In this document: positions 53,101 through 64,000 of the stretch, piece by piece
Position numbering within the stretch: the stretch's first letter is position 1
Layout: each line of letters opens with the position of its first letter
Assembly (NCBI GenBank): GCA_013396755.1
Contig: VWZF01002697.1
Location: 265,864 to 329,863, forward strand
Origin: Sclerurus mexicanus
Taxonomy: Eukaryota; Chordata; Aves; Passeriformes; Furnariidae
Direction of reading: 5' to 3'
Length of the DNA stretch: 64,000 nucleotides
Notes under the pieces: model-generated
Told to the model about the DNA's origin: nothing
The model's input: only the letters and a program-made list of their open reading frames with translations
The model's database searches: none
Position numbers and translations under genes: made by a program

Positions 53101-56100
53101 TACAAGTAAATAGGCAGCTTTCTCTCTAGATTTCTTATTTGGGAATTCAAAATTGTTGATTATGTATTAATGCAATGGTCTGGTTGTAGTCCAAGACTAT
53201 TTGTTAATTCTGATTTGCTCTAATTAGTACTTCGACAGTGCTGTCTAATTCTAGTCTGAATGAGTTTATAATTTTTTAATCTTAGTAATACAACTATTTC
53301 AAACAATAAACAACATATTATAAAAAGAAACATGATTTAGTATGTGTTTAATAAGATGTGTTGTATGTCAGTTCACTAGAAATTAACTCTATTGATCACT
53401 GCAGCTGAGGGCACCCTTTTACATTTTTCTTTCTCATACTCTATGTGTCAAAAAAATAAAGAGCAGAAAAAAAACTCCTGAAAGGTAAAATAAGAAGAGG
53501 CATGACTTAAAGACATAAGGAGTACATGATGTTGGTGTATTTAACTAAGAAACAGCAGAAGGTGGCTCTACAAACACAGATGCAGCAAGTATATTCCCTC
53601 TCCATGTTTTAAGGTTTTTCCCATTTTTGAAATGAGACTTGAGTCCTCTACTTCCCTTTTCTTCTCTAGCTCTAAAATAAGCTTTTCATCATAATTTTGT
53701 TACCATACAGTTTTGAACAGTGGAGGATTAAAGATGAACAATGAGTACTTTTTCCGTGTGTGGGTACTGGGTGGATGCTGAAGGGAAGATCCTTCTTCTC
53801 TAGCAGTCTTAGTAGATGTTGGATTAAGAAATCATTTCACTCACTTCTTCACAGAGTATTATTCAAGCAGACAACACCTAACTTGGAGGAAATCACACAA
53901 AGGCTTCACTCACAAGACCCTTTGCACTGACTTCCAGAGGAAAAAGGAGTCCATGCTTCAACAACTGTATAGCTAAACCAGCTGCTAATGGGGGTCCTGC
54001 ACCTCCTTCAAGAGGAATAGCATTCCACTGCTTCCGCTGACAAAGGTATATCCATATGGATGCTCCAAATCAGGACCTGGTTTTGTTCTGCAGAAAGGAC
54101 AGGGCTAAACAGGTTTAATTCCTGTGTTTTTCTTTAGTAATTTCTTTAATCCATCTGACATCCGTTCTGTTTCCACACTGTCCTGTGTTCAAGACCTGTC
54201 CCATGAGGAGCTCAGCTAATTTTCAGGAGAATGCTGACTAGAAACGAAACAAGGTTCTGCAGCTACTTGTGCAGTCCTGCCAACAGGTATCTGCATGTTC
54301 AGCTCTTCACATGACAGTGGCATGAGCAAAACTACAAGGTTAATTTTGCAAGCAAGGTTGAGAACAAAACATGCATATGTGGGCCTTCTGGCATGCTTAC
54401 ACCACAGTGGCAAACATTCTTCAGAGTCTTCTGAGTACTTCTGTTTGTTAAAGGTTTGCATGGACAGGTTACTCTTTTCTGCAGGCATGCAGAGTACATG
54501 TAGTCTTATTTCCTCCCATGTCTGCGAACTAGAAAAATGAAATCAATTGAACTGACTTGGCACACTACAGAAGATGACAACCGTTTCAGACCAAACCCCA
54601 GCAAAACACAGACAGATTTAAAAGAACTTTAGTGATGTCTATCTGTTAGGAGAGAGAGGTGCAGAAGTTTAACCATGTCTAGTGCAGAACGAATGCTCTG
54701 TGAGTCTAAGCATGCTGGTATCAAGAAGGAAAGGTGGGCTGTAATGCTTTAATGGTCTTTATGAAGTTAAAAAGGGAAAATCTAGCAAGGTACAGCATAG
54801 CTTCAAGTCATCAGTGCCTAGGGAACCACTTTACCAAAGTGATACCAAGCACACTCTGACTTACATCCTGGCAGAAATTCCAGCTCTTCTGACAACAGGA
54901 CACTGTTACAATACTGCTTGTGGGGTCAGGCAGCACAAAGAGCTGCAGCAAGGGCTGGGGACTAACAAGCAGAAACAAAGCAGCAGATAGTTAAACCAGG
55001 TGTATAAAACAGCTACCTGGGTGGGAAGCTCTGCTGCCTGAACCCATGCTGACCCAGACCAAGGCACAGTGGCATAGAGCTACTGGCTCCCTCTGGGCTG
55101 CAGGCCCCACACAACAGAGCCCTGATGTGTGTGTGGGAAAGCTGCTGGAGGATCAGCATCAGGCACAGGGCTGCTTCACACATTAGCTAGTGTTGAGACT
55201 GGTGCAGACGTTCACCTTCTCTGCTCCCCTTCTGGTGCCAAGGCCAGTACTGCAGCTGGTTGTTATGCAAACCATGCAAAAGCCATCAGCACAATTCACT
55301 AAGTGTATCTGCAAAGAGGCAATCACTGTTATTTCAGTATTGCTTCCCATCAGAAAGTCTTGACAGAGATGCAGAAAAATAAAACTCTCAGCTGAGTGGT
55401 GTTTAACTTTCCCAAACAGGCACAAGTCTGGCTGTGCTTCTGTCAGCCTTAATAAGCAAGTGATGCATCTCTTAACATAGTCATGTGCATGACTAGCAGC
55501 AGGTGCACTGGTGTTTTACTGGGCTCTATTTAGCTTTATAAAAACCTGCAAACTTGTAACATGCTGACTTGCACTGGTGCTGTGTGTACGATGTGGTCAG
55601 ATGGAGTCAAAATTCACTCAGATTTTCATACCAGAGACACAGACAACATGATCCAATCACATCAAAATCTGCCTTTAGTGCACTTAATTTTCTTCTTTTG
55701 TAACACAGATGGACACAGGCACACCTACTTTTCAAGATGACAAAACATGAAGCTAGCACGACCTCTGCTGACCTTCCAAGTGCCTCTTCTTCAGCTATAT
55801 GAACATTCAAGCTTCTTCTTCCAATAAAATTAACTTCATAAAAAACAAAATCACATATCATATAGACTTGTGACTCACCACAAGTACAGACTAACTATAA
55901 AAAGGAGTTGAAATTTTAATTCAGTCTTTGATTCACTAAATCCTTGAAAAAATATTTGAATTGAAACAAAGATTCTGGGATTCCCAGCTTGAATGCTGCA
56001 GAATATGGGACAGTGTACTCTAACAGTCTAGGACCCTGTTGCCTAGGAACGCGTGAGAGGATGAAGTTACGTGGGCAGCACATGAGGCAAGGCTCTTCCA

Positions 56101-58046
56101 CGTCTGCCAAGGTCGTGCCCACACTGCACTTTGCTGATCGACGCTTTCCTTTCAGTGTCACTACATGGTACACTTCAAAGTCAGCAAGACCACAGATTTT
56201 TTTTTCCCCTTTGTAACTCAGGGGAAAATGCAGAACCCCAACAATATATATATCCACTGCCTTTCCTTTGATGATTCATCTGTGGGCTGTATAAGGCTCC
56301 TAAATTCCCTCGTGCCTTTGCTTTAATCTTGGGAGGAACTTAGCAAACTGGCTCTGCTCCAGCAAATGCACAGACACATCTTTAATGTTTAGACATGATG
56401 ACATTATTCACATGCTTAACTTCCAAGGACATGCCTCTGTGTCGTGCTGGAACAAGGCCAGGGTATTCAACACTTGCCAGGCTTGAATCTTTGATCATGG
56501 TGCACACTTCACTTTATATAAAAACAGGCTGATTTCTTTTAAACAAATGCAGTGTCTGACATTTTGTTTAGTCACATTTTTATCTGCAGATTTTAAGGTA
56601 TTTATATTTTTTACTCTTTATCATGTATTAAATGCTTTCTGTTTCTTTTTCCATTGGAGAATTTAAACACCCATTTTTCTTAATGATTTGTCTACGTCTA
56701 TTAATAATTCAGGAACAAAATCTGAATAGCACTCAATAAAAGCTATGCTAATGTATGGTGCCTTTTTTACACCGACACTGAAGCAAGATAGTTCTTATCA
56801 GCAACTCCCACAATATGTTTGGTGTACAAATACAACAAAACAGAGCACGTAATTTCAAAATATTTGCACCGTTGAATGCAGCAAAGCTGGCAGAGCCTAT
56901 GTGGGAAAACACATCACAGGTGCCAGAAAACATGGCATCAGGAAAAGAGAGGAAATTAGATGGCTGAGTCTTAGGGAAACACCTTAAGCAAAAAGGTAGC
57001 TGGAGGAACTGGAGATGGGACCAGCAATTTTAGTATCTTAGAGACACACTTGGGGAAAAAACAGACAAAACTAACAGTGCTAAGGAAGCAGATGCAGAGA
57101 GGTTCTTCTACACCATGGGGACAATGTGGGAGAGAACTCCCCTGTGGAACAGCTAAGGAACAGCCTGGGCATGACTTGCATAGCATGAGCAACAAGACTA
57201 CAAAAGAAAAAGAAAACAGGGCTCAGGGAAGCAGACTAAGCTATAATCCTGTACATACTGTACACTTGAAAATGCCCCTCAGAGTATGCAGGTGTGCAAG
57301 ATCACAATAATGTAATGAGAAAAACACTTTGACAGTGGGCAAAAAAAGTCCAGAACGTAACTTAGACTGTGGAAGGTATCTTCAGTCTGAGGCAAACAGA
57401 AAGCTGGTTAAGATTTCTACAGAGGCAGGGTTGGAGGTTAGTATTTCTGAGATCTGGTGCAAAAACAAGTGCTTAGATCCCAACCAAGTTCTTACCCTCT
57501 GACCAGGTGCAGTCTGCAAAGTTTTAGACAGCAGCAAATCACAGGGATAGGAGACAGGGACATGGATAAATGCTCTGGCAAAGGGATAAATAGTATGGTC
57601 ACCGATATACAAGGTATGCAGATGAGAGCAACCAAAGCACTAAAGAGCCATGAGCTGTGAAAGATAAAGAGTTCAGGGCCAAGTGCAGAATTGCCCTTGC
57701 TTTGTCAGCTCTGCTGCATGGCATCTAAAGCAGGGAAACAGCAATTAAAGGGAGATGCCCAGTAAAAACAAAACAGCATCATACTGGAATAAGGTAATAT
57801 AATCAGCTGGAGCCAGCAGGTAATGAATCATAGCAGGGCAATAAGGAACCAAAGCAATCACAGACTAGAGAGTTGAGGTGCTCTGTCTAGAAGCATTTCC
57901 CCAAGACAGAATTGAGAAAGAAGGCAGTCTGAAACCTGAACTAAGTAATGCATCAGTACCTTTGTCCAGAATATTAAGCTTCTTTCTGTGCTTAATTTTG
58001 CTGACAATTTTTTGGAATAAGTTCTTTTTCTGAGACTGGAATGAAC
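47067..58046 (-). CDS. BBX: BBX, C-terminal coding exons (joined by splicing)
   Basis: BBX (bobby sox homolog) is a nuclear HMG-box transcription factor of about 940 residues in human. The window holds roughly its last 200 residues; the HMG box lies upstream, outside the window. Minus-strand exons 58046-57960, 51436-51389 (less certain), 50966-50769, 50107-49915 and 47154-47067 join in frame. Recognised stretches are KKNLFQKIVSKIKHRKK, LVGSQKRKARKTKITHLVRT, FFSLAALAEVAAMENVH and the end QAPVLISCADQ, which match mammalian BBX as I recall it. The KRKARKTK cluster looks like a nuclear-localisation signal. No DNA-binding domain is encoded here. The gene converges on CD47. Confidence 0.9.
49915..50107 (-). 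CDS. BBX: BBX penultimate exon: FFSLAALAEVAAMENVH
   Basis: The exon is 193 bases and enters in phase 1, reading EEKPKELPQSTLQKTSSAET onward. It is polar and acidic at first, then ends in the conserved hydrophobic helix MPAVSAFFSLAALAEVAAME-NVH. It leaves after two bases of an Arg codon. The acceptor is TTTGCAG and the donor GTATGG. The FFSLAALAEVAAMENVH helix is the strongest BBX signature in the window and probably a protein-interaction segment; that role is inference. Confidence 0.95.
50769..50966 (-). CDS. BBX: BBX exon: LVGSQKRKARKTK segment
   Basis: The exon is 198 bases, phase 1 to phase 1. It starts ILLEDRNSSESAWK and continues through NTPEPAMMHEPLVGSQKRK, ARKTKITHLVRTADGRV and SPAGGTL. 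The second half is strongly conserved with mammalian BBX, while the first half is diverged. KRKARKTK is a likely nuclear-localisation cluster. The acceptor is CTCTTCCAG and the donor GTAAGG. Confidence 0.95.
51389..51436 (-). CDS. BBX: BBX candidate small exon
   Basis: This 48-base segment reads SIYLCLEELTYSDYR on the minus strand. It has a T-rich acceptor ending AAAAG and a strong GTAAGA donor. It enters and leaves in phase 1, exactly what the flanking exons require. It lies where mammalian BBX has a small exon between the KKNLFQ exon and the SEDRN exon. Resemblance to the mammalian residues is weak (L.LE pattern only), so it could be a chance open segment or a lineage-specific exon. Skipping it also keeps the frame. 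Confidence 0.45.
57960..58046 (-). CDS. BBX: BBX exon: KKNLFQKIVSKIKHRKK segment
   Basis: The exon is 87 bases, phase 1 to phase 1 on the minus strand. It reads SFQSQKKNLFQKIVSKIKHR and then KKLNILDK. The acceptor TCTGTAG and donor GTACTG are acceptable. The basic, lysine-rich segment matches the KKNLFQKIVSK part of mammalian BBX. A ~6.5 kb intron follows on the minus strand before the next candidate exon. Confidence 0.85.
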
Positions 58047-61000
58047 CTACAGACAACATTAATAATCCATACTTTTAATTAGCAGCTTCAAGAAGAGTAC
58101 AACAGTCACAGTATGTACTGTACAACCTCCCCTTCCACTAATACAAGTTGCCATTTCATGAGGAAGCACAAAACCTGATCTTCTGCCAGAAGGGACCCTG
58201 GAGGCTTTCAGCAAGCTGTACTTCAACCCATCATCTCCCAATGTTTAAGTGGATACAAAGCATTTCAATGAATTAAGCCCTTAGGAAAGCTCAGCCATAT
58301 AACAGAACAGGGATTTTGCTTGCTTGTTTAAAGATATGCTCTATTTCACATGTGTACTGGGCTTGGTTGGCAGGGAGCAAACTTTCCTCACAGCAGCCTG
58401 GATGGTGCTGTGTTTTAGACCCATGACCAAAACAGTGCTCGTAACACACCTATGGTTTAAGTACTGCTGAGTAGTGTTTACAGAGCACCAAGAGCTCTCT
58501 TTCTCCCTCTGCCACCCCAGTGAGTATGTTGAGGGTGTTTGAGAGGCTGGCAGGTGACACAGCTGGGACAGCTGACCCACACTGACCAAGAGGTATTTCA
58601 CACCTTCATGACATTCATGTCATACCAAACAATAAAACCAGGGGAAAGTTTTTTCCAAATTTGTCCAGTGCTCAGGGACTGGCTGAACGTAAGTTTGTTG
58701 GTGGTGAGCACTGGCTTTTGATCATCTGTTTCCTCCCTTCAACTTATGAAACTGTGTTTGTCTTGACCCAGGAAGTTTTTTTCCTTGCTCTTGCCCTTCC
58801 AATTCTCTCCATGGAGGGAGAATAAGCAAGCAATAGGGTGGGGACTTACCTGCTCACCAGGGCCAACCCACCACAATACGCAAGAGGTACCACTGCATTT
58901 TTGGTGCCCAGAAATGAGATACACTAAGTGCAAAAATTAAGGCTCCTAAGAGAGGAAGGTGAGGTTTTGCCCCAGCTGAGGTCATCAAGAAGCTAGCCTT
59001 TGCCTCATTAATGGAGCAAACAGCGATATAACAGCAACACAGACAAAACAGATGCCCAATCTCTACACTGCAAAACCAGTTTTATGGAGTTAATTTACAG
59101 AAACTGCACTTCAAAATCTTATTTCCAAAGACACAGCAGACAAGCAAGTCTTCAGGCTAGCTCAGAACAGACCAGCCCAAACAGAAATGAAATGTACTGC
59201 AGATGACAAGATGGGTTATAGCCTAAAAAGACTTCGAAAAGGATTGTAACCACCACAAACACTGCAATCTTCCACTCATCCTTAACAGGATCCAGACACA
59301 CACATTGGCTACTGAGACACAACTGCAACCATGTAGTAACACGTGATCCAGGTCTATATCACACATTTTCAGTTTGTCATCACACACACACTCTGTATCC
59401 AACGAAAGGAGAAAAGTGCAGCACATGGAAGAAGCATTTAGTATTATCAGGGGAAAACCATTCACAGACACTAGGCTATCTGATCAATACTGAAAATTAC
59501 TGAAAGCTAAAATCCAGCCAGAAACAGGCACAGAAACCATAACATTTTGCACATGTTGGCTTTGTGGCTCACTGCTGCTTCTTTTTTAATACTGGGGGAA
59601 AAAAATTAAAATTTTAGAAAAAGATTAATAATCTTCCAAAAATCTAGAAGTCAAAGAACAAACCAAATAAACTCCAAGTGAGACATGATCTTAGGCAACA
59701 TCAGCTTGAATCTGACCATCTTCACTAGAACCTGTATAGAAAATATCAGAAAGCTCAACTGAAGAGGTCATATTCACTCAAACTTACAATGGCTTCGAGA
59801 GTATCACAGAGTTGGGTAAGTGGTCTAGTGTCAGTGCAATAAAAATGTAAAACAAGGAATGAAAAAGCTCAGAGAGCTGGAGGGAAAGCCTAAGTGAAAA
59901 AACTGAGTTTTTCTGTAGACTGAGGTCAAATACTTCCTCCACATCAACAGAAACAAGTCTTTCCACCAGTTCCACAGGAAGACAGAGGCAGAGGTACCCA
60001 ATTAGATGATTCTTATGACATTTTTACTACTATTTTTTAATTAGCAGATTAATGATTTTTACAGGTCCTTGGAATAAGCAACATGTTACATATCACTTTT
60101 GTTTCTATTTCTCCAGCTCAATCTGCACCCTACAGATCACTTCAGTCAGTACCACAGACCGTCAGTCAGTGCCAGAATAACCAGGCAGAATAACCGAGAT
60201 GAAAAACTCACAAAAAGATGACAAGAATTGCATGAAGAAGGAAACCTGTGTCTTTCATCTCCTTCTTCCCTTCCAAGGCACCTCTGCCATCAGCTTGCAT
60301 CTGTGACGTGTACGGTACTGACAGTCACATGACACTTTCCCAGATGGAAAATCCAAGGACATTTACTTTAGTAGGACCAAAAGAAAAGCTGCCTTTCCAT
60401 AAGGAAATTTCCTATTTCCTTTTCTTTTGGCTGTTACTCCTGTGAGACAGTGCCCTTTGGCCATCAATACAGTGAAAGAGAAGATGGGCTTATAGTAATT
60501 AGGTCAACATGTCATACTTGAACCTGAGAATATAACTTCTGACTTCAAGAGAAACTTCATTAATACTCCCTGCCTGAACAGTTTAGGCACAGTCACCATG
60601 CAGGAGTTGACAGGATGGCTAGCTGGGCTGCACCTGTTTCATGGGGACAGCAAGCAAGTATTCCAAGACTTTGAACAAGTGTCACTTGTGAACATTCAAT
60701 CCAGAGAAAATCCCTGACTGAATAAACTATCCTAAAAGTCTTGTTGATAGGCAATGGAACCTGGATGTGATTTCCTATAGAAAGTTGAAAAAAACTTTTA
60801 ATGTTATTAAAACTTGTTATTAACCTTTTGTTGTTATACAGCCATCTGCAAGTGTAAGGTTAATCCTTTTCTCCTGATCATCCGTCTCTGTTGGAAATAT
60901 TCTACATGGCTCCTCCTCTCCCTAGCACTTCAGCAATTGCCACGGGATTTAATCCCTGGCTTGCCCATTATGCTCACTGAGGGCAGTAGGGATTACCGCC

Positions 61001-64000
61001 TGGGAATACTTGCGATGGCCAACAGCAGCTGCTCAGGGAAGCAGCAGGCAGGAAAATTAACTGTAACTGCAGTTCCACCACATTTCTGGGCATATGCCTC
61101 CTCTGCTCTCACCAAGTGCCATATTTTAAAAGACCTAATCAAACAGAGAACACTTCAACAAGATCCTAAGAAAATTGGGAAAAACAGCCTGTGCATTTCT
61201 GCATGTCTCAGGAGGAAGACACTGTTTTTTTAGGTTATGATCTCTGGAACATTATGGCATGCAGTCCCCAGGCATCCGAATGTTTTGAACTGACCCAAAA
61301 AAGCCCCAGAGCTAAGACCAAGAGGAATGCCACAGAGCAGTATCCATTGTAAGCTGATGCTTTATTTCTAGTCCTAGAGGCCACACAAAAAAAAATTGTA
61401 GACAGTTTCTTTCCCGAATAAAAGCACACTATGCATTTCTCTCTCTGCCTTCTCCAAATGAAAGCTTTAGTGCAGTGTTTGGTGTATAAGTGAGCATTTC
61501 TTCACAGTACAAGGCAGAAATAATGACTGTGCCTGTTGTTCACTTTTGCACAGGAGCAGATTAATGACTCACTGCAGACAGCTGACTTCTGTGTGGTGGG
61601 ATGTTTTGGCACATATGCCATTGGAAAGAAGGAAAAAAAAGAAAGCAGTTACAGCTCCAGCAAATGTCTGAGCAGGCCATCTGCACAGATTCAGTATAGC
61701 TGCATTTGTCAGCCATTTTGTGATAATATTATTGAACATGCGTATTCCCAGCACAAAACTGGGAGGCGGATTTTGCCAAAAGCCTTTTAGCTTATTCAGT
61801 CCCACTCCCACTGAATAAAGACCCCCATTAATTTCAGTGGGAGCAGAATTTGGACAATTTGGAAAGCTCTGGGGAAAAAATTGCTTCTCATTTAAGAAAG
61901 TTCAAATTTTCCAATATACACATCGATTTGAAACAGCTTTCACATTACAGGGTTCCTCAGGACTTTTTATACTGAAGAACTGGCTGAAGTGAGCACTGGA
62001 CATAACAAGCACCATGGAAGTAGTTGGTGGGCACTGACCTACTGATTTTCCACTCAGGAGCTGGAAAACATCCTGACAATCCTGGCTGTGTGGTTAGGTA
62101 GCATATCAGGCCTGTTGTTGGCATAGGTTAATGATGTTTGACAGAAAATCAATCCGACAACATGTAGGCCAAAATAAAACTGATCAAAGCATACAGCTAC
62201 AGTTGGGGATGAGGTGTGGGAAAATGCCCCAAACCCAAAAAACAAGAACATTTCTCCATATTATTCACCTAACATTCTGGGAAAGGTTTAATGTGCAGCA
62301 CTGCAACATATTTTCTGAATTCTAAATATAATTTAGTAGCCACTGATTTTTGACTGTGAACTGAGAATGCCTGCAAAATTTATGATCTTGCCATTGCTCT
62401 TCCAGAAAAAGCAGGGAATGATTGCAAACAGTTTTAAACCTACCCCTACTGATTATTATCTGTTGTTTGGAAATATCCAGAGGCCTCAGCAACTCAACCA
62501 AAAGCCAAGCAGCAGAAACAACTCCATTCAACACAGTAATGCAGAGCACAACAGAGCAAAGTTAAGGTCTTCCAAATCCCAACACAGTCACAACCACATC
62601 CATTAGATTATATTGACCCTTCATGGCTCATGCTCATCACACTGCAAGAGTAAGATGTTAATTTTAATTCTCATGATGTAAAAAACATGACAATTCAAAA
62701 AATCCAGAACCATTCCAAACCAAGCTCTATTATTTTGCACAATATACCAATTTAATTTCCTGCAATACTTGCAGAAGCCTACCATGCAGACCTGTACATG
62801 CTACATCTTTGGAGATCACTGTTCTGTAATAGTCTTTGGACTCACCACATTTCACAGGAAGGCCAACAGCATGATGAGGCTGAATAGCCTGTCAGTACAC
62901 CACAAATTGAATTGAGGATTCAGCTTAATAAATGTCTGGCTATGCTGAAACAGCCTCTTTACTAAGCTAGTTAGCTTGCTTGTACGCACTTTTGTTCATG
63001 TTGATTTAAATCCACAACCTGCATTCTAATTTCACACATCCTAACAAAATAAACCACATTTAAATTGACCTACTACCATAAAATATTTACTTTTTAGCAA
63101 TCTTTCTTTTCCAAAAGAAAAACGGTTTGTTGGAAAGTTTTTCAACTACCTCCTGAGAGCTGAACTTTGCTCTCCAGGGAGTTGGAATGACTGACACAAG
63201 CTGTCAGCTTGCTCAGCTAATGTTAGTGAATTCAACAGTAACTGAAATTAGGAGCAGATATCACCAGCTCCATCTGGATTTAGTCCAGGGCTGTGGTTAG
63301 ATGTTCACTACAGAAAAAGCAGCGCCACTATCAGATATTCCTGCCCTGGGGCTGCTTGTTGCAACTCCACAGCTCAGTTGGTGGAAAAGTTCATGTGACT
63401 GTTTACCATCTGCTTCAGTGCAAAGTCAGCTGGCTTAATTCAAAGAGCCCTTACTGTCAGCCAGAGGCAAATACTCCACGGTTGTCTCCACAGGGCTGTG
63501 CCCAAACTACTCATATCAGGCTTGTAACCTGCCTGCAGTTACACTTCTGACTTTCCCTTGAGACATGGCTGTATGTATTCCAATGCTTTTCAAGTGATGC
63601 TAACAAAGATAAAAATTAAACTCTCATGTATGAGCCTAACCAAAAGCAGAATGCAGTTCTGGGCTAATTGACTTGAGGCACCATTCTAGTGTGCCATTCC
63701 CAAACAGCACAGGGCCTGCAGAGTTTTTAAACATACAGACACCTGAACAGGTAAATACTGTGGTGAGAAATCCAATGAGCTGCTACTACAACTTCAACTG
63801 CCAGATCATGCTAGATGAGGAGATCTTGTTCCCAACAGATGTTTCTTAATTAACTAGTGTGTTATCATACTGTAGAGCAGTTCATTCATGCTCATTGAAG
63901 AAGTTCTGTCAACTACACACCATAAAAAAAGGGCAGTTGAAGTCAGAACAGTATTAGCACAAGTCTAATTTTGCAAGTGGCTGTTCCACATCTAATTACA
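58047..64000. other. BBX intron, upstream part
   Basis: Non-coding, AT-rich. By gene structure it is the intron before the KKNLFQ exon. An old LTR lies at 58.35-58.88 kb. I looked for a further minus-strand exon ending in phase 1 and found none that convinced. Confidence 0.55.
58353..58875 (+). mobile_element. Old avian endogenous-retrovirus LTR relic
   Basis: The sequence follows a widespread bird LTR family that I recognise from its phrases. These include GACACAGCTGGGACAGCTGACC at 58555-58576 and a CTGACCAAGAGGTATTTCAC stretch. Later come GACTGGCTGAA and then GTCTTGACCCAGGAAG with TTGCCCTTCCAATTCTCTCC. It ends near CCACCACA. It is highly diverged, lacks viral genes and lies opposite to BBX within an intron. 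Exact ends and family name were not determined. Confidence 0.75.

Larger units (their letters stand above)
47155..57959. other. BBX introns between the C-terminal exons
   Basis: These are AT-rich introns of about 2.76, 0.66, 0.42 and 6.5 kb. The larger one (51437-57959) holds a few 80-110-residue open frames on the minus strand. They have no BBX similarity and no matching splice phase. Parts such as 53.1-53.4 kb are very AT-rich and look like conserved non-coding DNA, but this is impression only. Confidence 0.6.

Noticed and set aside
55916..56257. 113-codon minus-strand open frame
   Set aside because: No recognisable domain, no splice support and intronic position in BBX.
59784..59820. Minus-strand segment with a good acceptor (CACTAG) and GTAAGT donor reading PLTQLCDTLEAI, considered as a BBX exon
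   Set aside because: To join the next BBX exon it must end in phase 1, and that frame has an internal stop. The other two frames end in the wrong phase.
60814..61233. 139-codon plus-strand open frame in the BBX intron
   Set aside because: No recognisable family, no splice or conservation support.

Overview
This window is vertebrate nuclear DNA, almost certainly from a bird. It has CR1 LINE 3' ends, avian-type endogenous-retrovirus LTR relics, low repeat density, compact introns and GT-AG exons. There are no bacterial-style operons. Most open reading frames in it are chance. Two protein-coding genes were recognised from spliced exons. They face each other tail to tail, so the window is the convergent 3'-3' interval between them. 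I recall the same neighbour pair and orientation (CD47 and BBX) in human, so this is probably conserved synteny.

Region by region: (1) 1-2372 is the tail end of a CD47 intron; its first ~440 bases are CpG-rich and look like a transposon relic. (2) 2373-~16115 (+) is the 3' part of CD47. It has five membrane-segment exons, three short cytoplasmic-tail exons and a ~2.35 kb 3' UTR with several poly(A) signals. The Ig-domain exon lies upstream of the window. (3) ~16.1-~39 kb is intergenic. It holds two clear LTR relics (23.95-24.6 and 25.33-25.70 kb), a (CATC)n microsatellite, a CR1 fragment and GC-rich patches with meaningless open frames. (4) ~39-47.07 kb is the probable long 3' UTR of BBX on the minus strand. 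(5) 47067-58046 (-) holds the last four confidently recognised coding exons of BBX plus one weaker candidate. (6) 58047-64000 is further BBX intron with an old LTR.

Functionally, CD47 is the broadly expressed 'don't eat me' membrane protein that binds SIRP-family receptors, thrombospondin and integrins. BBX is a nuclear HMG-box transcription factor. They are neighbours but share no known pathway.

The most interesting points are in the CD47 cytoplasmic tail. Exon 10 seems to have lost its ancestral acceptor (GG where AG is expected) and uses one 9 bases downstream, and it ends at a stop codon 2 bases before its donor. A perfect 11-bp hairpin with a UAU triloop in the BBX 3' UTR is also notable. 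I did not find a new multi-gene system.
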